A stretch of DNA of 64,000 nt. It comes from Candidatus Parabeggiatoa sp. nov. 2 (lineage in GTDB: Bacteria > Pseudomonadota > Gammaproteobacteria > Beggiatoales > Beggiatoaceae). The stretch lies in the NCBI GenBank assembly GCA_002085445.1, contig NBMI01000031.1, forward strand, positions 1 through 64,000. Reading direction: 5' to 3'. Of this stretch, positions 9,380-19,071 are shown in pieces (the first letter of the stretch is position 1; each line of letters opens with the position of its first letter). Under the pieces are notes generated by a model. It was not told where the DNA came from and did not search any database. It saw only the letters and a list, made by a program, of their open reading frames with translations. A program made the translations under genes and the position numbers.

Positions 9380-10195
9380 GTGACGACCAGAAACCCCAAA
9401 AAATTTAAGTTTAAGCTGCAAGGTTTTAATAATCTTACGAAAACTTTAAGCTTTAATATTTACGATATTTGCTACGCTCAAACTGATGAGCAGCGCAAAG
9501 GCTATCTGGAATACATTGACGATGTTTATAATGCCGAGCGTCTGACTCAGATTTTGACCAATGTAGCGGATATTATAGGTGCCAGTATCCTCAATGTGGC
9601 ACGTCAAGATTATGAGCCGCAAGGGGCGAGCGTATGCTTGCTGATTTGTGAGGAGCATAGTGCTTCACTGCGCCTGTCTAATGAGCAAGCGCCGGGGCCT
9701 TTGCCTGACGCGGTGGTTGCCCATCTTGATAAAAGTCATCTCACCGTGCATACTTATCCAGAAAGCCATCCCGATAATGGTATCAGCACCTTTCGTGTTG
9801 ATATTGATGTGTCTACTTGTGGCCTAATTTCACCTCTAAAAGCCCTGAATTATCTGATACATAGTTTTGATTCTGATATTGTTCTTATGGATTATCGGGT
9901 GCGCGGGTTTACTCGTGATAAGGGTGGGCGCAAGCATTATATTGATCATAAAATAAATTCGATTCAAAACTATCTTGCCAAAGAGACTAGGGCACGCTAT
10001 CAGATGATAGATGTGAATGTGTATCAAGAGAACATTTTTCACACCAAGATGATGCTCAAAGAGTTTGAGCTTGACAATTATCTCTTTGAGATACAGGCAT
10101 CAGATTTGTCTGAATATGAAAAGGATAAAATTGAGAGACGCTTGCGCCGCGAAATGACGGAAATTTTTTATTCGGAGAATATTCCCAAGGTGTAA
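9380..10195 (+). CDS. speD: S-adenosylmethionine decarboxylase proenzyme
   Basis: 271 aa, close to the 264-aa E. coli SpeD class. The enzyme makes decarboxylated SAM, the aminopropyl donor for spermidine synthesis. It is made as a proenzyme that cleaves itself to form a pyruvoyl group: the cleavage site is Lys118-Ser119 in [17 protein letters not shown], followed by the family motif [14 protein letters not shown]. The start is GTG with AGGTG 8 nt upstream; the nearby GTG at 9376 is out of frame. A (TAACTGA)n array sits just upstream. No speE is adjacent. Confidence 0.95.
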   Translation: MTTRNPKKFKFKLQGFNNLTKTLSFNIYDICYAQTDEQRKGYLEYIDDVYNAERLTQILTNVADIIGASILNVARQDYEPQGASVCLLICEEHSASLRLSNEQAPGPLPDAVVAHLDKSHLTVHTYPESHPDNGISTFRVDIDVSTCGLISPLKALNYLIHSFDSDIVLMDYRVRGFTRDKGGRKHYIDHKINSIQNYLAKETRARYQMIDVNVYQENIFHTKMMLKEFELDNYLFEIQASDLSEYEKDKIERRLRREMTEIFYSENIPKV

Positions 10196-10691
10196 AAACG
10201 CGAATGAAGAATGAAAAAGAACAATAGCTTACTATACTGCACCCCGTCATAAGTTGCGCTTTATTTGAGTGCAGCAACACATTCTAGGCTTTTTTGGGGG
10301 CCAATGCTAAGCAAAAGCCTTGGCTTTTGCCAAGGCTGCGATTAAAAAACTCTACTTTAGTTGCCTGACGAGTTACAACCCGTCAGGGTTGAGTAGCTCT
10401 CTCTCAGCAAGTTGCTCTAGCCCTTGCTTAACTTAATGGCATTGAGGCTGGGGTGTGTAAAGAGCTATTATTGTAACGGTGCTGAGTATAAATCCACCTT
10501 TTGCGAAATATTTTATAAAACTCAATTCAACTTTAATTCGCATTGTAAACAAATATCCGCTTTTCCTCTTTCGTCAATCTCAATCCCTCCTTCCCCTTCT
10601 TTGTCAAAGGGAGCTTTTTTCGCTTTCGCTTAAATCTCCAATTCCCAAACGAAAACTCGTTTTTTCAGTCCAAGGTTTACCTTGGACTTTT
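10196..10691. other. Intergenic DNA with a hairpin
   Basis: No gene seen. A perfect hairpin GCCTTGGC-TTTT-GCCAAGGC lies at 10317-10336 but has no following T run, so it is not a clear terminator of speD. Confidence 0.5.
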
Positions 10692-10820
10692 TATAGATTT
10701 TCAGAAAACTAATTTCTTTGGCTGCCAACAGCACAAGCCGTGATCTCGCGTAGCGAGATTACTGCGTTTTTAGACAAGCTTTCGTCCCCAAAAGGGGACT
10801 AATTATCTGAATATCTCTAG
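10692..10820. repeat. MITE-like element, copy A
   Basis: About 129 bp with terminal inverted repeats: left end TATAGATTTTCAGAAAA, right end TTATCTGAATATCTCTAG. The interior has TAATTTCTTTGGCTGCCAACAG, an ATCTCGCGTAGCGAGAT palindrome and a TCCCCAAAAGGGGA palindrome. Two further copies are at 33586-33717 and 62611-62741. Confidence 0.85.
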
Positions 10821-10987
10821 TTGGATTTCAAGAAAGAATGGTTTTTGGACTCCAAGATTACATAAGAATTAATGGTTGAATTTAATTAGGTAAAATCAGT
10901 CAATCATAAAAACATCTTGGTGAACTGAAAGATATTTTGTTATTGTTCATTTTTCATTTACCAACCAAACGATCAACCATTTCGCCT

Positions 10988-11461
10988 TTACTCGGTTTTT
11001 TTTCTCTGTGGCATGGGATTGAGGCGTTGGGCGCGTTGTTGATAGCAGGCTTCTAATTGTTGTTTAAGCATCGCGCCCGTCGTGTTTTCACCGCCATAAC
11101 CAACCCTCATTTTTTCGCAAAACAAAAACGCGGGCACACTTCGAGCCTCTTTGCCAAGACTCTTAGCCATTTTGATGTAGAGGTTGATATTGTCTCTATT
11201 TCCCATTAATTCCAATTGATGCAATTGGAGCCACGGATAACTTTCTGTTAACTTAGGCAGAAAGGGTTTAGCCTCGCGGCAATGTGGACACCTTTTCAAC
11301 CCGAAAAAGTAGAGATGAATGCGTGGTTTACCGTCGGTATCGGTGCTGTACCATTTTGGCTTGGCGTTTTGGGCGGCCGATTTCTTGGTGGCTTCATCTG
11401 CCCATACCGATAGTGCGGCAAATAATAATAAGAAAAGGAGCCCTTTGTAAGGTTTAGTCAT
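10988..11461 (-). CDS. Exported thioredoxin-fold protein with CPHC motif
   Basis: 157 aa when started at the ATG at 11461, which has AGGAA at good spacing; a longer upstream start is open but lacks a ribosome binding site. The first 21 residues (MTKPYKGLLFLLLFAALSVWA) form a cleavable signal peptide. A thioredoxin-like domain follows, with active site C58-P-H-C61 in FFGLKRCPHC, the dipeptide of DsbA. A VPAFLFCEK segment supplies the cis-proline. The protein probably acts on disulfides in the periplasm; DsbC/DsbG- and glutaredoxin-like proteins are near alternatives. It stands alone with a long repeat block upstream. Confidence 0.8.
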   Translation of the reverse strand: MTKPYKGLLFLLLFAALSVWADEATKKSAAQNAKPKWYSTDTDGKPRIHLYFFGLKRCPHCREAKPFLPKLTESYPWLQLHQLELMGNRDNINLYIKMAKSLGKEARSVPAFLFCEKMRVGYGGENTTGAMLKQQLEACYQQRAQRLNPMPQRKKTE

Positions 11462-11499
11462 GGTGATTTTCCTGTGATGGGATTGAAACAGGGTGAATT

Positions 11500-11870
11500 G
11501 CAATAACTACAAGGATTCGTTATAAAAACGGATTTTAAACCGCAAGCAATAACTACAAGGATTCGTTATAAAAACGGATTTTAAACCGCAATAACTACAA
11601 GGATTCGTTAGAATAAAGGATTTATAAACCGCAATAACTAACTACAAGGATTCGTTATAAAAACGGATTTCTAACCACATACGGAACGTACTTGAAAAAG
11701 AGTGAAAATGAAATAAGGGATTGAATTAGCAGACTAGCAGATTTTCAACTCAAATTTCAAATCCTAAAAATCCGTTTATTCCTAAAAGAAGTTATACTTT
11801 CAGTATAACTACAAGGATTAGCATAGCTTCCCTTCGGTTCGTTATAAAAACGAATTTATAACCGCAGTAA
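11500..11870. repeat. ACTACAAGGATT repeat cluster
   Basis: Four direct copies (about 11500-11680) of a ~42 bp unit, AACTACAAGGATTCGTTATA followed by AAAACGGATTTTAAACCGCAA, then a fifth at 11807-11866 split by TAGCATAGCTTCCCTTCGG. The core ACTACAAGGATT recurs near 44203-44336, 46883, 49330 and 49490. No coding function is seen. Confidence 0.85.
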
Positions 11871-11956
11871 CAGCAATGGTAGGGCTCCTTAGCGTAGCGT
11901 GAGGAGCCTCTATCGGTATTTTTATGTCTTTGTATGTGGGGATAAACCAAGTTTCT

Positions 11957-12919
11957 TCAAGAAGCTTGGTTTCTTTTAGCATTCAACCAATCCAAGTATT
12001 CTTTTACGCCTTCTTCCACGGTTTTAAAAGAATTGTCGTAACCGACTTCACGCAAGGCGGTAATATCAGCCTGCGTAAAGCTCTGATAGCGGCCCTTTAA
12101 ATGTTCAGGAAAGGGAATGTATTTAATTTTGCCGCGCCCATGCCAAGCGATGACGGCACGGGCAACGTCGTTAAAACTCTGGCAGCGGCCGGTGCCTACA
12201 TTGAAAATGCCGGATTTTTTTGGATTATCCATAAACCATAAATTCACCTCGGCTACATCACCTACATAAACAAAATCACGGCGTTGTTTGCCGTCGGCAT
12301 AACCATCACTGCCTTCAAAGAGTCTCACTTCTCCATCGTCTAGTAATTGTTGATTAAAATGATAGGCAACGCTTGCCATGCTGCCTTTATGCAGTTCACG
12401 AGGACCATATACATTGAAATAACGAAATCCTACAACTTGTGAGGTAGCCGTTTCAAGAATTTTGCGCACATATTGGTCAAATAAAAATTTTGAATAGCCG
12501 TACATATTCAGCGGGGCCTCAAAGCGACGATCTTCTTTAAAGACTGTGCCATCGCCGTAAACCGAGGCACTGGACGCATAAAAAAACGGTATATGCTGGG
12601 CTAAGCAATAATGGAGCATGGTTTTAGAATAATCATAATTGTTCGTCATCATGTAGTGCCCATCCCATTCCGTCGTGCTAGAACAGGCGCCTTGATGAAA
12701 GAATGCGTCTATATGAGCGGTAAAATATTCCTGCGTCACAATGCGTTTTAAAAAAGCGTCTTTTTCTTGATAATCATAAATGTCACAATCCACCAGATTT
12801 TTAAATTTTTCACCTTTGGTTAGATTGTCCACGACCAAAATTTTTGTATAGCCGCGCTCATTGAGTGCTTTGACAATATTGCTGCCGATAAATCCAGCAC
12901 CGCCCGTGACAATAATCAT
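11957..12919 (-). CDS. hldD: ADP-L-glycero-D-manno-heptose 6-epimerase
   Basis: 320 aa (E. coli HldD 310). It converts ADP-D- to ADP-L-glycero-D-manno-heptose for the LPS inner core. It is a short-chain dehydrogenase fold with the NADP-binding TGGAGFIG at residues 5-12, the catalytic pattern SSASVYG and MYGYSK (Tyr-x-x-x-Lys), and [10 protein letters not shown]. The start is the ATG at 12919; the frame stays open upstream only because the heptamer array there has no stops. There is no Shine-Dalgarno: the coding strand reads repeated TTACCAA then AGCT before ATG. hldE lies upstream on the same strand, 445 bp away. Confidence 0.95.
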   Translation of the reverse strand: MIIVTGGAGFIGSNIVKALNERGYTKILVVDNLTKGEKFKNLVDCDIYDYQEKDAFLKRIVTQEYFTAHIDAFFHQGACSSTTEWDGHYMMTNNYDYSKTMLHYCLAQHIPFFYASSASVYGDGTVFKEDRRFEAPLNMYGYSKFLFDQYVRKILETATSQVVGFRYFNVYGPRELHKGSMASVAYHFNQQLLDDGEVRLFEGSDGYADGKQRRDFVYVGDVAEVNLWFMDNPKKSGIFNVGTGRCQSFNDVARAVIAWHGRGKIKYIPFPEHLKGRYQSFTQADITALREVGYDNSFKTVEEGVKEYLDWLNAKRNQAS

Positions 12920-12922
12920 AGC

Positions 12923-13110
12923 TGGTAATTGGTAATTGGTAATTGGTAAATGGTAAACCCGTGGCAACCTTGAAAAAAAAGCTTGCTGTCAAATTTTCGT
13001 TGCTGTCAATTTTTCTGTGATGACGTATATACTAATGAAAAATGAAAAATGAATTCTAGGCAAAAGTTTTTAAAGCGACAAACTTTTGCCTGGAAATGAA
13101 AAATGAATAG
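12923..13110 (-). repeat. Heptamer array before hldD, plus heptamer-hairpin composite
   Basis: 12923-12957 is an array of TTACCAA (coding strand) abutting hldD. At 13034-13110 a (GAAAAAT)n array on the + strand is interrupted by the hairpin AGGCAAAAGTTT...AAACTTTTGCCT (13057-13093) and then resumes. The region to 13364 also has two copies of TTTCACTGCCATTTTCGCTAA (about 13241 and 13330). Confidence 0.85.
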
Positions 13111-13364
13111 ATTACATAAGCAAGTAGATAATTTAACTAGGAATTTAATGACAGGTTCACTTTGTTCTGCACACGGATTTGAAGCACGTTCCGTATAACC
13201 GCTTGTCCACCGTTCAAAGCGGAGCTTGCTTCGCTCAGTGCTTTCACTGCCATTTTCGCTAATAATTTTTCGTCATAAGACTAAAAACGGTCGTTTGGAG
13301 TACTTCGCTGCGCGTAGCGAAGCAAAGTCCTTTCACTGCCATTTTCGCTAAGAAAATCGGTAGA

Positions 13365-14795
13365 TTATTCTGCAAGTAGTCCCAAGCCAGCGACAATATC
13401 GGTGGTAGAGCAGCCCTCTAAATAATCCAAAGTCAGTACCCGCCCACCGTGTGCCAGTACACACTCACTGCCCACAATTTGATGTACTTGATAGTCGCTC
13501 CCTTTGACTAACACATCCGGTAAAATCTGACAAATCAAATCTTCTGGCGTGTCTTCGGAAAAGGGCACTACCCAATCGACACTGGAAAGCGCGTTTAATA
13601 CGGCCATTCTTTTTTCTAAGTTATTGATTGGGCGACTATTTCCTTTTAAGCGGCGTACTGAGTCATCATCATTGACGGCGACAATCAGGCGATCACCCAG
13701 TTGTCGCGCCTGCGTTAAATATTGGACATGTCCAGCGTGTAGAATATCAAAACAACCGTTAGTCATCACCACCGTTTCTCCGCCCAATTGCGCGGCTTTG
13801 ACGGCCGCTTGTAAAGTGGTTGCATCATGCACACCTTTGCCATGTTGCTTGTGGGGCCAAAAGACATGTTCAAGTTCGGCAACACTGACTGTCGCAGCGC
13901 CAAGTTTAGCCACCGTTAATCCGGCCGCGAGATTAGCCAGTGCGGTAGCGCTCACCCAATCCTGTCCGGCGGCCAAGCCGGCCGCTAAGACACCTATCAC
14001 CGTATCACCGGCCCCAGTCACATCGTAGACTTCACGCGCATGGGCGGGCAAGTGTAAAGCCGGATGGCCTTGCCGTAGCAGCGTCATGCCGTCTTGGCTG
14101 CGAGTAATCAGCAGGGCTTCTAAGCCCAAGTGTTCGCGCAAATTTTGGCCTTTATCAACCAATTGAGTTTGTGTAGCACAGGGGCCGACAACCGCTTCAA
14201 ACTCCGCCATATTAGGCGTGATGGCAGTGGCCCCTTGGTATCTGCTAAAATCGTTGCTTTTAGGATCTACCAAAACAGGTTTGTTGACAGCACGGGCACA
14301 ATGAATTATTGTGGGTGTATCAGCTAACGTTCCTTTGCCATAATCGGATAAAATAACCACGTCGGCATTTTTGAGGTGGATTTGCATTTGAGTTTGCACC
14401 AACTGCGTATCTAGTTTGGTGAAACAGTCTTCAAAGTCTAGCCGTATGAGTTGTTGATGAAGACTGAGGACACGTAATTTGGTAACGGTGTGTACATCGG
14501 CTAACCGAATAAACGCGCAATGTATGCCTTTTGCTGTCAAGAGTGCTTTGACGCTCTCGGCCGCCTCATCGGTGCCGGTGACGCTAATTAGGGTAACATC
14601 TGAGCCCAGTGCTCTGATATTAAAGGCGACATTGCCGGCACCGCCCGGACGTTCTTGTTGTTGGTTGATGTGAACGACGGGCACGGGGGCTTCTGGAGAA
14701 ATACGCGATGTGACACCATGCCAATAACGATCTAGCATGACATCACCTACAATTAAGACGTGAGCAGATTGAAAGGCGGGAATGTCGGAATTCAT
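13365..14795 (-). CDS. hldE: Bifunctional heptose-7-phosphate kinase / heptose-1-phosphate adenylyltransferase
   Basis: 476 aa, matching E. coli HldE (477). The N-terminal half is a ribokinase-family kinase (GGAGNVA near 51-57, catalytic GAGD at 261-264). The C-terminal half is a nucleotidyltransferase with TNGCFDILHAGH, HxGH motif at 353-356. Together with HldD it makes ADP-L-glycero-D-manno-heptose. The start is the ATG at 14795; the upstream open extension is array sequence (repeated TTACCCA) and is not expected to be coding. No Shine-Dalgarno is present. Confidence 0.95.
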   Translation of the reverse strand: MNSDIPAFQSAHVLIVGDVMLDRYWHGVTSRISPEAPVPVVHINQQQERPGGAGNVAFNIRALGSDVTLISVTGTDEAAESVKALLTAKGIHCAFIRLADVHTVTKLRVLSLHQQLIRLDFEDCFTKLDTQLVQTQMQIHLKNADVVILSDYGKGTLADTPTIIHCARAVNKPVLVDPKSNDFSRYQGATAITPNMAEFEAVVGPCATQTQLVDKGQNLREHLGLEALLITRSQDGMTLLRQGHPALHLPAHAREVYDVTGAGDTVIGVLAAGLAAGQDWVSATALANLAAGLTVAKLGAATVSVAELEHVFWPHKQHGKGVHDATTLQAAVKAAQLGGETVVMTNGCFDILHAGHVQYLTQARQLGDRLIVAVNDDDSVRRLKGNSRPINNLEKRMAVLNALSSVDWVVPFSEDTPEDLICQILPDVLVKGSDYQVHQIVGSECVLAHGGRVLTLDYLEGCSTTDIVAGLGLLAE

Positions 14796-14799
14796 AAAA

Positions 14800-14870
14800 A
14801 TGGGTAATGGGTAATGGGTAATGGGTTCGAGGCAAAACAATTCAATAAAAACGGATTCCGAGAATGGGTA
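14800..14870 (-). repeat. Start-side heptamer array of hldE with embedded hairpin-like insert
   Basis: On the coding strand repeated TTACCCA units end at the hldE start. Farther out, a segment starting TTCGAGGCAAAACAATTC (+ strand) and ending ATTCCGAG interrupts the array, after which AATGGGTAAT resumes. The next ~280 bp, to 15147, are AT-rich without a supported gene. Confidence 0.8.
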
Positions 14871-15147
14871 ATTTTGAGCCTTGACAAGCGAGTAACTAAT
14901 TGGTAGCAGTAACAATCCTAAGTAACTAATAGCTACGATCATTGCCCACTACCCTTTCCCTTTGCCCCTTGCCCTTCTGGACTTCTATCAATTTATAGTT
15001 ACCAAATATATTAAATAATATTAAAAAATAGGTTGTAATAATTATAAAATATGTTATTTTTTTGTTTATGAAAGAACAGAAAGTATTAAAGCTATTACAA
15101 AGTTCCTCAATGAAACTTTTCAAGAAAATTAATTAAGGAATTAATAG

Positions 15148-16278
15148 ATGATCGTTCCTCGAGTTGAACGACATATTGTCGATATGAATCAACAATTAAT
15201 TGATTTATCTTATGCCTCGAAAAATCTCTATAATTGTGCCACATTTATTATGCGGCAAAATTTTATAAAAAACCATAAGATTATTGATTATAGTTTGATG
15301 GATAAGATAATCAAACGAGATTATACCGAAGTTTATAAAGGTTTGCCGGCACAGTCCTCACAACAAGTTTTAAGATTAGTTTCCAAAAATTGGAAATCGT
15401 TTTTTAAATAAAATCAGGAGTATAAACAGAATCCAGATAAATTCAAGGTGAGACCTAAATTACCCAAATATAAGGACAAGGAAAAGGGGTTGAACATTGT
15501 TATCTTTACTAATCAACAATGTCAATTAACAGACCATCAAATCCGTTTTCCCACATTTTGTGATTGAAGTTGTTTATAAAAAAGAAGTGTCAAATGATAA
15601 ATTAACTCATGATAATGTTTTAGGTATTGACCTTGGATTAAATAACTTAGCTACATTAGTTTCAAATCAACCAGATGTGAATCATAACTTGATAAATGGC
15701 AAACCGTTAAAATCCATCAATCAATACTTTAATCAGAAGAAAGCTAAACTGATGTCGTTTATCGGTAACAAAGGTACAAGTCATTCAATTGCTCGTCTGT
15801 CAAAAAAGATGATTACCTTCATAAAGCGAGTAGAAACATTATTGATTATGCGGTAGAAACTAACAGTGGTTTAATTATTATCGGTGAAAACAAACACTGG
15901 AAACAGAAAATCAATACAGGGAAAAAGAATAACCAAAACTTTGTTTCAATTCCTTATGATAAATTCAAAGCGATGATTGAATATAAAGCCGAAGAAAAAG
16001 GTATTGATGTTGTTTTTACCGAAGAGTCCTATACCTCCAAATCAAGTCATTTAGACAATGACCCACTGCCAGTTTATAAAGAGGGTGAATCACATAGCTT
16101 TACCGGTAAACGTATTAGCAGAGGATTGTATCGATGGTCTAAGGGTATTATCAATGCCGATTTGAATGGTGCGATAGGCATCATTAAAAAAGTCGTTCCA
16201 GAAGCTCTTGATTTACTTATAGAGCTACTTCATTCCGGTGCTGGGTTCGCACCATTTAAGGTTGTGAAGACATTTTAA
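15148..16278 (+). pseudogene. Decayed TnpB (IS200/IS605-type RNA-guided nuclease)
   Basis: Three frames together resemble TnpB. The first (from ATG 15148) has VERHIVDMNQQLIDLSYASK and ends at an in-frame TAA at 15409; reading continues with KQNPDKFKVRPKLPKYK. The second, in another frame from about 15560, has the RuvC-I motif GIDLGLNNLATLV. After a further frameshift near 15825 the original frame carries HKASRNIID, RuvC-II GLIIIGENKHWKQ, and INADLNGA with the last RuvC Asp. About 90 bp seem missing near 15555. The zinc-finger cysteines are absent; the region reads ESYTSKSSHLDND...SFTGKR instead, a variant I associate with some cyanobacterial-type TnpBs. No TnpA is seen. Confidence 0.85.
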
Positions 16279-16357
16279 TAAAATGCTTTCATATATTTTA
16301 ATAAAGATTAATATTAATCGAACCTCATATCGTTTTGAATAGACTAAAGGAGTGCTT

Positions 16358-17071
16358 ATGAAACACGTTTTTGTTGGTTTATTGTTGTTATTCAGTGGTG
16401 GCTTGTATGCGGCCGACTCTTTTCTACCCCCGTTTACCGCCACGTATGGGCTTTATGCCAAAGGGTGGTCTGTGGGTGAGGGTACCCGCACTTTAACCCA
16501 TCAGGGAGATAACAAATGGGTATTTGAAACCCATGCTGGGAGCACTGGCTTTTTATCTTTGTTCAAAGATATTCGTATTGATGAACGTAGTGAGTTTAGG
16601 CTAGTGAATGGACAAGTCCTCCCCTCGAAATATACCTATCGTCAGACTGGGCACAAAGATCGATATAGCCGCATCTCATTTAACTGGTATCGCAAAAAGG
16701 CTACAAGCCTGTATAAAGGTGAAACCAAGGTGATACCGCTTGAAGAAGGCACACTTGATAGATTGGTTTATCAAGTGGTGTTGATGCAAGACTTGAAGCA
16801 AGGCAAGCGGCGACTTAAGTACAAAATTGCCAACAAAGGCAAAATTCGCGTCTATAGACCAAAATTTATCGGCCGGGAGTCTGTTAATACGGGCATAGGT
16901 CAATTGGAAACCGTGAAGTATGAACGTCAGTCATCCAACAGCAAACGGCGCACGACTTTGTGGTGTGCGTCGAATTTGCATTATTTGCCGGTGCAGGTTG
17001 AACATGTCGAAAAGGATGGGGACGTGTTTCGTCTGGAGTTGCAATCGGTGCGTTGGCACAAGATTCAGTGA
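16358..17071 (+). CDS. DUF3108 exported protein
   Basis: 237 aa from the ATG at 16358, which has AAGGAG 5 nt upstream; the GTG at 16352 overlaps that site and is rejected. A signal peptide (MKHVFVGLLLLFSGGLYA) is followed by a DUF3108 domain, a periplasmic beta-rich family of unknown role in Proteobacteria: FTATYGLYAKGWSVGEGTRTL, then RRTTLWCASNLHYLPVQVEH near the end. Its stop codon TGA (17069-17071) lies inside a heptamer array (CAGTGATCAGTGATCAG). Confidence 0.85.
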   Translation: MKHVFVGLLLLFSGGLYAADSFLPPFTATYGLYAKGWSVGEGTRTLTHQGDNKWVFETHAGSTGFLSLFKDIRIDERSEFRLVNGQVLPSKYTYRQTGHKDRYSRISFNWYRKKATSLYKGETKVIPLEEGTLDRLVYQVVLMQDLKQGKRRLKYKIANKGKIRVYRPKFIGRESVNTGIGQLETVKYERQSSNSKRRTTLWCASNLHYLPVQVEHVEKDGDVFRLELQSVRWHKIQ

Positions 17072-17394
17072 TCAGTGATCAGTGTTCAGAAAAATCAGTG
17101 AACAGTGATCATCCGTAGTTTGGCAGGGAAAATTGGCAGGAGTCCAAACTTTAGTTTAGCAGGTTTGGCGAGTGTTTGGCAATGCCAAGTTAAAACTGGG
17201 CTACTCATGTTACCCGTCAATAGAACATTGACAAAGTACTAGGCGCAAAACCTCAAAGCGTTGCCCAACGCTTTATGGTTAGATAGTGCCAAAACAAGAA
17301 TCAGTGATCAGTGTTCAGTGTAAAGTGATCAGAAAAATCTAGGCGCAAAACCTCAAAGCGTTGCCCAACGCTTTATGGTTAGATACTGCCAAAA
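17066..17394. repeat. Stop-side heptamer array and 54-bp direct repeat
   Basis: 17066-17105: 7-bp units GTGATCA / GTGTTCA / GTGAACA beginning in the last codons of the DUF3108 gene. A direct repeat beginning AGGCGCAAAACCTCAAAGCG occurs at 17241-17294 and 17341-17394, each with a CAAAGCGTTGCCCAACGCTT palindrome. CCAAACTTTAGTTT-type repeats lie near 17120-17160. Confidence 0.8.
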
Positions 17395-17410
17395 TATTAT
17401 TCTTACAAAT

Positions 17411-17503
17411 TATAGTATTCCAGATAAATATTTTGGTACCAAAAACCACCAAAGCGTTGCTAAACTTTGGAGGTTTGTCCTAAGTATTTTTCTGGAATAC
17501 TAG
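17411..17503. repeat. Short inverted-repeat element
   Basis: About 90 bp bounded by TAGTATTCCAGA and TCTGGAATACTA, perfect 12-bp terminal inverted repeats. The same end sequence recurs at 45224 and at 48109, where it truncates an ATPase gene fragment. The remaining DNA to 17955 holds a C/G-run palindrome (about 17830-17875) related to one inside the small lipoprotein gene at 20535-20575. Confidence 0.75.
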
Positions 17504-17955
17504 ATAAAAATTTCTGAAAACTCTGTAAATCATTGAGGAACTTGCAAAACTCCTTTATCGCCAATAGCTTTAGCTATTGGCTCACAGCTTTTGTACGTAT
17601 CAGGGTACTACTCAATAATCGGCTTTAGCAATTGAGACGCTCCAAAACCGCCGCTCTCCCAAGGGCAAATTTTTACCCGTCAATCCCTCCAATTTTTACC
17701 CGTCAATCCCTCCAATTTCAAACACAGATGCCTTCACACCCCCGTTTCTGTCGATTCTCGTCGTTGCTGATATGTGCAAATTAAAGGGGGGGCTTGTATG
17801 CAAAAACCTTACCTTGATGCTTATGCCCTGGAGTCCCCCCTTGAGGGGGGTAGTGGGGCGCTTCAGGGGGAGGGGTGTATCACGGTTCTCAAACTCAAAG
17901 AGAGCAAAGCGATATAAAAAACGCTTTACGAAGTGTGCAGTATACCAATTACCAA

Positions 17956-19071
17956 TTATTTAAGTTGTTCGTGTAGCAACGTCAAAATTCGCTCGGCCGT
18001 TTTGTCGGCCAACATTTGCCCGTCGCTATTTAATACCACAATGCGCGTTATTGGTGGCTCCAAAATCAAACTAATGCGATATTCCTGATTGTCTGGTGTT
18101 GGTTCGCCACCAAAAAGCCCGGATAAAAATCCTTTGTCAGCTTCAGAATCGATATAGCGGATAAAATACACACCGCTTGAACGGTCACGATCTTCCACCG
18201 TAAACCCAATGCGATCCAACGCAAGTCCAGTGCGTCGCCAAGTCAGGGCAAAATCTTCATGGACGACTAAATTAACTTTACCCTCTTTGGTGCGCGTCAA
18301 TAAGGCACGCGAAACAGATTCGTCTTCTGTCTGAGCCAGCAAGGTGTCGGCTCGTTCTTTTTTGATGCCGACAAACACCATGAGGCGATTGAGCATTTCA
18401 GCTTCAAGTTCTGGATCTGGCGGGCGGCTTTGCCAGACAAAATCGTCGCCTTTGGCGACTTGCTCTGCACCTCGGTGAGTAAGATAAAGTTCCGTCGTGC
18501 CCGCAACGCTGCCCCGCTCCAAGCGCACCCTAAATTTGTCGCGGGTTGAAGCGGAATGCAGCATATCAAACACTTTACCCAACAATTTACGAAGACCTTG
18601 GTGAGGAAGATCCGCACGATTTTCCGCCCACTCGGTTTCTATGATACCGATGCTGGGGTTTTCAATCTTCAACGTAAAACCCTGTTCTAACCAGAATTGC
18701 TTAATTGATGGCCAGAGGGTATCAGGCTCACCTCGTAACACTAACCAACGGGTATTGCCATCCCGTTTGATTTGCGCTCTTTGAGAGACGGGTAGAACAT
18801 TTACTCCGCCCGGTTGCTGCATTCGCCCACTTGTCCGCTCGCGGTTGTAGTCTGAAAAAGTGGTGGTTTTGCCGGGTGGTGCATCCGGCACAGCCATTTG
18901 TTCGTCAACCTCGGTTGAACCTACTAAGTCAGGTGGGATTTCTAAGGGCGGCGCTGTGGTGCTTTTTTTGTAGTCAGAGCGGTAATCTGGCAAAACCTTA
19001 TCAACAGTGCCACATCCCACCATGACACTGAGAAGTAGATATGAAAGAGCCATTTTTATAAGGTGTGACAC
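17956..19071 (-). CDS. bamC: Outer-membrane assembly lipoprotein BamC
   Basis: 371 aa from a GTG at 19071, chosen because AAGG lies 8 nt upstream and it gives a compact lipoprotein signal (VSHLIKMALSYLLLSVMVGC, lipobox MVGC). After the Cys comes the BamD-binding segment DYRSDYKKSTTAPPLEIPPDL, then two helix-grip domains (about 100-200 and 240-370), as in BamC/NlpB. It works in the BAM complex that inserts beta-barrel proteins. dapA-bamC neighbourhood is typical of Gammaproteobacteria, but here a miniature BamC-like gene and 1.4 kb of repeats intervene. The stop TAA is the first part of a (TAATTGG)n array. Confidence 0.9.
   Translation of the reverse strand: MSHLIKMALSYLLLSVMVGCGTVDKVLPDYRSDYKKSTTAPPLEIPPDLVGSTEVDEQMAVPDAPPGKTTTFSDYNRERTSGRMQQPGGVNVLPVSQRAQIKRDGNTRWLVLRGEPDTLWPSIKQFWLEQGFTLKIENPSIGIIETEWAENRADLPHQGLRKLLGKVFDMLHSASTRDKFRVRLERGSVAGTTELYLTHRGAEQVAKGDDFVWQSRPPDPELEAEMLNRLMVFVGIKKERADTLLAQTEDESVSRALLTRTKEGKVNLVVHEDFALTWRRTGLALDRIGFTVEDRDRSSGVYFIRYIDSEADKGFLSGLFGGEPTPDNQEYRISLILEPPITRIVVLNSDGQMLADKTAERILTLLHEQLK

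Noticed and set aside
10317-10336. Hairpin GCCTTGGC-TTTT-GCCAAGGC as speD terminator
   Set aside because: Strong stem but no T run after it on either strand.
14926-15123. Minus-strand 65-codon frame next to the TnpB relic
   Set aside because: AT-rich chance frame with no start signal; it lies antisense to the TnpB upstream region.
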